16,145 nucleotides of DNA from an uncultured Ruminococcus sp. (GTDB lineage: Bacteria > Bacillota > Clostridia > Oscillospirales > Ruminococcaceae). Made by a program: the position numbers and the translations under genes. The notes beneath the pieces are model-generated. The model saw nothing but the letters and a program-made list of their open reading frames with translations, made no database searches and was not told the DNA's origin. Each line of letters starts with the position of its first letter. Position 1 is the first letter of the stretch. The DNA lies in NCBI GenBank assembly GCA_947176685.1, contig CAMWRL010000018.1, positions 1-16,145 on the forward strand, given 5' to 3'. Positions 12,090 through 16,145 of this stretch are shown here, piece after piece.

Positions 12090-14383
12090 TGGGTATATAA
12101 GAAGTAGTTTCCGTATATATCGAAATAGCCGTAACCGTCGCCTGCGTCACTATAGAATACTCCATACAGTGACGGGTCATAAGCAGTAGTGGTTGTAGTA
12201 ACCTGCGGTTCTTCTGTAGGAGGTTCTGTCTGCGGAGGTGCTTCTGTAGGAGTTTCAGTCGGTGCTTCCGTAGGAGCTTCTGTCGGCGGTTCAGTTGCTG
12301 CCGCCTGGTCGTATCCGCCTACTGAATTGAATGCTGCTACAATGTCCTCTGTCTGAACTGTTACAGCGCCTGTTGCGAAGTTGAAGAAATACGTACCAAT
12401 CTGCGCTCTTACGCCCGTGTTGAGGTTTGTGAGAACTACAACTACTGATACATTTTCGCCTGAACCTACAACGTTCTGGCTTACCTGATTCATTTCCGGA
12501 ACGAGAAGTGTATTTGTTGATGATGTAGAAGTTGTGCCGTCTTCATTTGTGATTACGAAGTCAATTACAAATCTGCCGTTTGCGCCGTCCGGGAAAGGTA
12601 CTGTAAACGGAATCTCACCATCGGGAGCTACACCGTTACTTACATAGAGTATAATTTCTGTACCTTCTTCAACCTTTTCGCCCTTCGGAATGCTCTGCTC
12701 AACAACCTTGCCTTCTTCTTCATATGAAGCTTTGAGTTCTGTTCTCGGTTTGAGTCCTGCGTATTCGGCAAGTGTGCATGCGTCATCTGCAACCTGTCCC
12801 ACATAGTCGTCAACGCTTACCTGTCCTGCATCAACGCCCATACTTACATAAAGTACAATTGTTGCGCCCTTGTGAACTTCTGTACCAACTTCCGGCTCAG
12901 TGCTGATTACATAGCCTTTCTGGATTTCAGTGCTTGATGAGTTCTTGATTTCTGCAAGCAGTCCACGCTGCGTCAGCTGGTCTTTTGCAAGTTCAGCGTT
13001 CATATTTGCAACGTTAGGTACTGCAACTGTTTCCATACCCTTACTGATTTTAACCTTGAGTACATCGCCACGCTTGAACTCTGTTTCTGCCGGTATGCTC
13101 TGTTCAAAAATAAGACCCTCGTCAAGTTCGTTGTATTCAGAACCTATAAGTTCAAACTGAATGTTGTTGCCGTACTGGCTTACTGCGGTGTTGTAGTCCA
13201 TACCGTAGAAGTCGGGCATCTTGAAGTCATTCTGCTGACCGTCGCCCTTGATAAGTCCGCTGAGAAGCGTTGCAACGAAAATTACAGCAACTATGATTAC
13301 TACAACGACTATTGCTGTCAGTACCGGCACTACCAGTGAAGAACGTTCTTCCTGTTCGTCATCGTCATCATCATCGTCATAATATTCTTCCGGCGGCTGT
13401 TTCCTGCCTTTTTTCCTCGGCGGGTCAGCAACTGTCGTACGTCTTCCGCCACGACCGCCGTCAGCTTCTATAATTTCATCTGCCTGTACGCCGCCGTAAT
13501 AATCTTCATATTCGTCGGGGTCTTCTTCCTCCTGATAGTAGCCGAATGTCATATTCGGGTTAACCTTGAATGCGTCAATATCGCTAATCATCTCGGCAGT
13601 TGACTGGTATCTGTCAGCAGGACTCTTTTCCATAGCCCTCAGAACGATTTCCTCAAGACCGTCCGGAATATCAGGATTCAATGCTCTCGGACGTTCCGGA
13701 ATGTCCTGCATATGCATTACTGCGATTGCAACGGGATTGTCACTGTCAAACGGCTTGCTTCCGGTCAGCATTTCATACATCATTGCGCCGACTGAATAAA
13801 TGTCGCTCTTAGCATCGGTAACGTCTCCGCCTGCCTGCTCCGGACTTATATAGTGAACACTTCCGATAGCCTGGTCGGTAGCGGTCTTGCCCTCCTCACG
13901 GGCGAACTTTGCGATACCGAAGTCCATGACCTTGATAGTGCCGTCAGTAAACATCATAATATTCTGGGGCTTTATGTCACGGTGAACAATGCCTTTGTCG
14001 TGAGCGTGCTGCAATGCTCTGAGAATCTGTATCACAAAATGTACAGTATCTTTCCATGTGAGGACTCTTTCCTCTTCGATATACTCTTTAAGGGTTATAC
14101 CGTCAATATACTCCATAACGATGTACTGAACCTTTTCAGAGAATCCGACATCATAGATTTTGACTATATTCGGGTGCGAAAGGACTGCGATAGCCTTTGA
14201 TTCGTTTCTGAATCTGCGGAGAAAATCTTCATTTTCCGCATATTCTTTTTTAAGAATCTTGATTGCTACGTCCTTGTGGTCCATTACGTCAACACCCTTA
14301 TAGACTTCAGCCATACCGCCTACGCCTATAAGTTCGGTGATTTCGTACCTTCCGTCAAGTTTTTTGCCAATGTACTTATCCAT
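12086..14383 (-). CDS. prkC: PASTA-domain Ser/Thr protein kinase PrkC
   Basis: The 765-residue kinase senses cell-wall muropeptides or lipid II outside and phosphorylates Ser/Thr inside. The Hanks kinase domain (about 13-275) has its glycine loop at 20-27, K42, catalytic HRDIKPQN (134-141), DFG (154-156) and SPEQ (180-183). An acidic, disordered juxtamembrane region includes seven aspartates in a row (336-342). One membrane helix follows (about 350-378). Three PASTA repeats lie outside (about 388-448, 453-515, 522-585). Beyond them is an extra beta-rich segment (about 590-685), a TEAPTEAP-type Pro/Thr linker (about 697-730) and an aromatic YGVFYSDAGDGYGY tail. GAGG precedes the ATG. Twenty bases separate it from the phosphatase gene, and it overlaps rsgA by four. 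Confidence 0.96.
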   Translation of the reverse strand: MDKYIGKKLDGRYEITELIGVGGMAEVYKGVDVMDHKDVAIKILKKEYAENEDFLRRFRNESKAIAVLSHPNIVKIYDVGFSEKVQYIVMEYIDGITLKEYIEEERVLTWKDTVHFVIQILRALQHAHDKGIVHRDIKPQNIMMFTDGTIKVMDFGIAKFAREEGKTATDQAIGSVHYISPEQAGGDVTDAKSDIYSVGAMMYEMLTGSKPFDSDNPVAIAVMHMQDIPERPRALNPDIPDGLEEIVLRAMEKSPADRYQSTAEMISDIDAFKVNPNMTFGYYQEEEDPDEYEDYYGGVQADEIIEADGGRGGRRTTVADPPRKKGRKQPPEEYYDDDDDDDEQEERSSLVVPVLTAIVVVVIIVAVIFVATLLSGLIKGDGQQNDFKMPDFYGMDYNTAVSQYGNNIQFELIGSEYNELDEGLIFEQSIPAETEFKRGDVLKVKISKGMETVAVPNVANMNAELAKDQLTQRGLLAEIKNSSSTEIQKGYVISTEPEVGTEVHKGATIVLYVSMGVDAGQVSVDDYVGQVADDACTLAEYAGLKPRTELKASYEEEGKVVEQSIPKGEKVEEGTEIILYVSNGVAPDGEIPFTVPFPDGANGRFVIDFVITNEDGTTSTSSTNTLLVPEMNQVSQNVVGSGENVSVVVVLTNLNTGVRAQIGTYFFNFATGAVTVQTEDIVAAFNSVGGYDQAAATEPPTEAPTEAPTETPTEAPPQTEPPTEEPQVTTTTTAYDPSLYGVFYSDAGDGYGYFDIYGNYFLYTQ

Positions 14384-14403
14384 TTCCTCTTTTTTCCTCC
14401 TGT

Positions 14404-15132
14404 TTACTCTGAAATTACCGCAACAGTCACGTTATCACGGCCGCCCTTTGTGAGAGCTAAGTCAATAAGGTTTTGGGTGACGCTATCAAAGTCAGAATTT
14501 TTAATAGTGTCATATATTTCGTCATCGGTGCAGTAACCCGAAAGTCCGTCCGAACACAACAGCAAACTGATTTTGTCTTCATAGTCCAGTATGAAAGTGT
14601 CCGCCTGTACTGTCTGTTCCACACCAACCGCCCTCACAAGCATATGTTTCTGAGGGTGATTTTCAAGTTCTTCCTCAGTAATTCTGCCCTGTTCGTATAG
14701 CAGTGACGCAACGTTATGGTCTGTAGTTATCCGGAAAACGCCTTCGTTTTCCACTATGAGGTAAGCCCGACTGTCTCCGACATTTACAATAAACGCCGAC
14801 TTGTCTGTTACGAAAGCCGCAACGCAGGTTGTCCCCATACCAAAGTTATTGAAATTTAATCTTGCTCTTGTATAAATAACGGAATTTGCAGCCGAAACCG
14901 ATGATATAAGAAGTCTGCGGATTTCATCATCGTCAAGACTTGCCCTGTATCCGTCAGAAAATCGCTGGAAAAATTCTTCCATAGCAATAGTACTTGCTTC
15001 CCTGCCGGAATTTTCGCCGCCCATACCATCGCACACTACGGCAAGAACATTATGCCCGAAATATTCACACCGTACTGCGTCCTGATTTTCGTCACGTTTA
15101 AGACCAATATCAGTACCGTATTTAAATCTCAA
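14404..15132 (-). CDS. prpC: PP2C-family protein phosphatase
   Basis: The 242-residue enzyme reverses PrkC phosphorylation in the cytoplasm. The PP2C metal-binding motifs are in order: RDENQD (13-18), DGMGG (35-39), GDSRAY (119-124), SDGL (194-197) and GRDN (231-234), with D18, D35, D194 and D233 placed to bind two Mn/Mg ions. The length is normal for bacterial PrpC/Stp. The start is a TTG that overlaps the rlmN stop (TTGA), with GGAGGTG about nine bases upstream; no ATG offers a better start. The kinase gene follows at once, so kinase and phosphatase are made together. Confidence 0.95.
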   Translation of the reverse strand: MRFKYGTDIGLKRDENQDAVRCEYFGHNVLAVVCDGMGGENSGREASTIAMEEFFQRFSDGYRASLDDDEIRRLLISSVSAANSVIYTRARLNFNNFGMGTTCVAAFVTDKSAFIVNVGDSRAYLIVENEGVFRITTDHNVASLLYEQGRITEEELENHPQKHMLVRAVGVEQTVQADTFILDYEDKISLLLCSDGLSGYCTDDEIYDTIKNSDFDSVTQNLIDLALTKGGRDNVTVAVISE

Positions 15133-16145
15133 AAATCCGCACCTCCGTTCGAATTATGTTCAGCGGCGTCACGCCTGAGCTGACCGCAAGCCGCCTCTAT
15201 ATCGCTGCCGAGAGTACGCCTCACAGTAGCGTTTATTCCCCGACTGCCGAGCCTTTTCGCAAAATCTGCTACTCCCTGCCGTGCAGTACGGTAATTTCTT
15301 TCCCTGACTTTGTTTACGGGAATAAGATTTACATGGCAGTTCATACCTCTGAGTAAAGCCGCCAGTCTGTCCGCATCCTTGTCAGAAGAATTGACCTTGT
15401 CAATGACGGCATATTCAAAAGTCACACGCCGTCCCGTATTTTTTATATAGAATCTACAGGCATCAAGAAGTTTACTGATATTGTAGGAATTGTTTACCGG
15501 CATAATTTCGGAACGTCTTTTATCGTCAGCGCAATGAAGCGAAACGGACAAAGTAAGTCCGAGTTTCAGTTCCGCAAGTTCGTATATACGGGGAACTATT
15601 CCGCAGGTTGACAGAGACACATGACGGAGACTGAAATTATTCCCGTTGGTATCAGAAAGCAGTCCGAGGAATTTCAGCACATTGTCATAATTGTCAAGGG
15701 GTTCGCCTATACCCATAAGCACAACGCCCGAAACTTTAACGCCGGAATTTTTTTCCGTCTCGTAAATCTGCATAAGGATTTCAGACGGTTCAAGGTTTCT
15801 GACAAATCCAGCAATCGCCGATGCACAAAACTTACAGCCCATTTTACAGCCGACCTGCGTTGACACACATATGCTGTAACCGTAGTTATATTTCATAAGC
15901 ACGGTTTCGACAAAGTTACCGTCAGAAAGTCTATATAGATATTTTACAGTATTATCTATGGCAGATTCAAGTCTTTTTTGTATATTTAGTCTGTTTATAC
16001 AAAAATTTCCATTAAGACGCTGCCGGAGTTGTACAGAAATATCCGTCATTTCGTCAAAATCAAAGACTCTTTTCACATGCAGCCACTGAAAAATCTGTTT
16101 TGCACGGAATTTCTTTTCGCCCGATTCAACAATAAGGCTTTCAAG
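15129..16145 (-). CDS. rlmN: Dual-specificity 23S rRNA/tRNA adenine-C2 methyltransferase RlmN, 5' end outside the window
   Basis: RlmN is a radical SAM enzyme that methylates C2 of A2503 in 23S rRNA and A37 in some tRNAs. The visible 338 residues run in one frame to the right edge, with the N-terminal FRAKQIFQWLH segment just inside it, so only a short start is missing; a GTG at 16076 is internal. The radical SAM cluster is C-x3-C-x2-C in VGCKMGCKFC (visible residues about 100-107), the SAM-binding motif is GIGEP (about 145-149), and the methyl-carrying cysteine is in AACGQL near the end (about 320). Its stop overlaps the prpC start by four bases. The operon promoter lies outside the window. 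Confidence 0.96.
   Translation of the reverse strand, partial: LESLIVESGEKKFRAKQIFQWLHVKRVFDFDEMTDISVQLRQRLNGNFCINRLNIQKRLESAIDNTVKYLYRLSDGNFVETVLMKYNYGYSICVSTQVGCKMGCKFCASAIAGFVRNLEPSEILMQIYETEKNSGVKVSGVVLMGIGEPLDNYDNVLKFLGLLSDTNGNNFSLRHVSLSTCGIVPRIYELAELKLGLTLSVSLHCADDKRRSEIMPVNNSYNISKLLDACRFYIKNTGRRVTFEYAVIDKVNSSDKDADRLAALLRGMNCHVNLIPVNKVRERNYRTARQGVADFAKRLGSRGINATVRRTLGSDIEAACGQLRRDAAEHNSNGGADF

Noticed and set aside
13330..13390. Repeated GTCATC-type units as a tandem repeat or CRISPR
   Set aside because: They are the codons of the aspartate run in PrkC; no spacer structure is present.

Overview
The window looks like chromosome of a low-to-mid GC, endospore-forming Clostridia, most likely an Oscillospiraceae/Ruminococcus-type bacterium. 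The evidence is strong AGGAGG-type ribosome sites, repeated TTGACA-17-TATAAT promoters, a tyrosine T-box leader, the Firmicutes cluster rlmN-prpC-prkC-rsgA-thiN-spoVM, and Thr-rich linkers in extracytoplasmic proteins. The genus is inference; spoVM is the direct hint of sporulation. No CRISPR array, intact insertion sequence, prophage or rRNA gene was seen.

Layout. Positions 1-4675 hold small, mostly independently promoted units: a truncated cation/proton antiporter (-), a membrane-anchored SH3 protein (-), a Fur-family regulator (+), a zinc-ribbon membrane protein (-), a small C39-like cysteine-peptidase-fold protein (+), and a MarR regulator with a YczE-like membrane protein (+) behind a clear palindromic operator. 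Positions 4656-6995 (-) are poorly characterised: a 419-residue protein with a ParB/sulfiredoxin-like DGHHKA motif, an XRE regulator with a membrane tail, and a four-helix membrane protein. Positions 6996-7304 look like a decayed intergenic region with a promoter, a terminator-like hairpin and a doubtful 31-codon ORF. tRNA-Thr(GGT) follows (-), with its own promoter and terminator.

Positions 7464-10464 (+) form one apparent transcription unit: promoter, tyrosine T-box leader, a CrtO-like membrane protein, an NAD-dependent epimerase-family protein and tyrS. The T-box therefore appears to place two non-synthetase genes under tRNA-Tyr charging control. A bidirectional terminator separates tyrS from the converging cluster on the other strand.

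Positions 16145-10467 (-) read rlmN, prpC (PP2C phosphatase), prkC (PASTA kinase), rsgA, thiN, spoVM. Four-base overlaps (TTGA, GTGA, ATGA) couple rlmN/prpC, prkC/rsgA and rsgA/thiN. The PrpC/PrkC pair would set Ser/Thr phosphorylation in response to the cell wall, RlmN and RsgA act on the ribosome, ThiN makes thiamine diphosphate, and SpoVM marks the forespore for coat assembly. The order matches Bacillus subtilis except that rpe is missing between rsgA and thiN.
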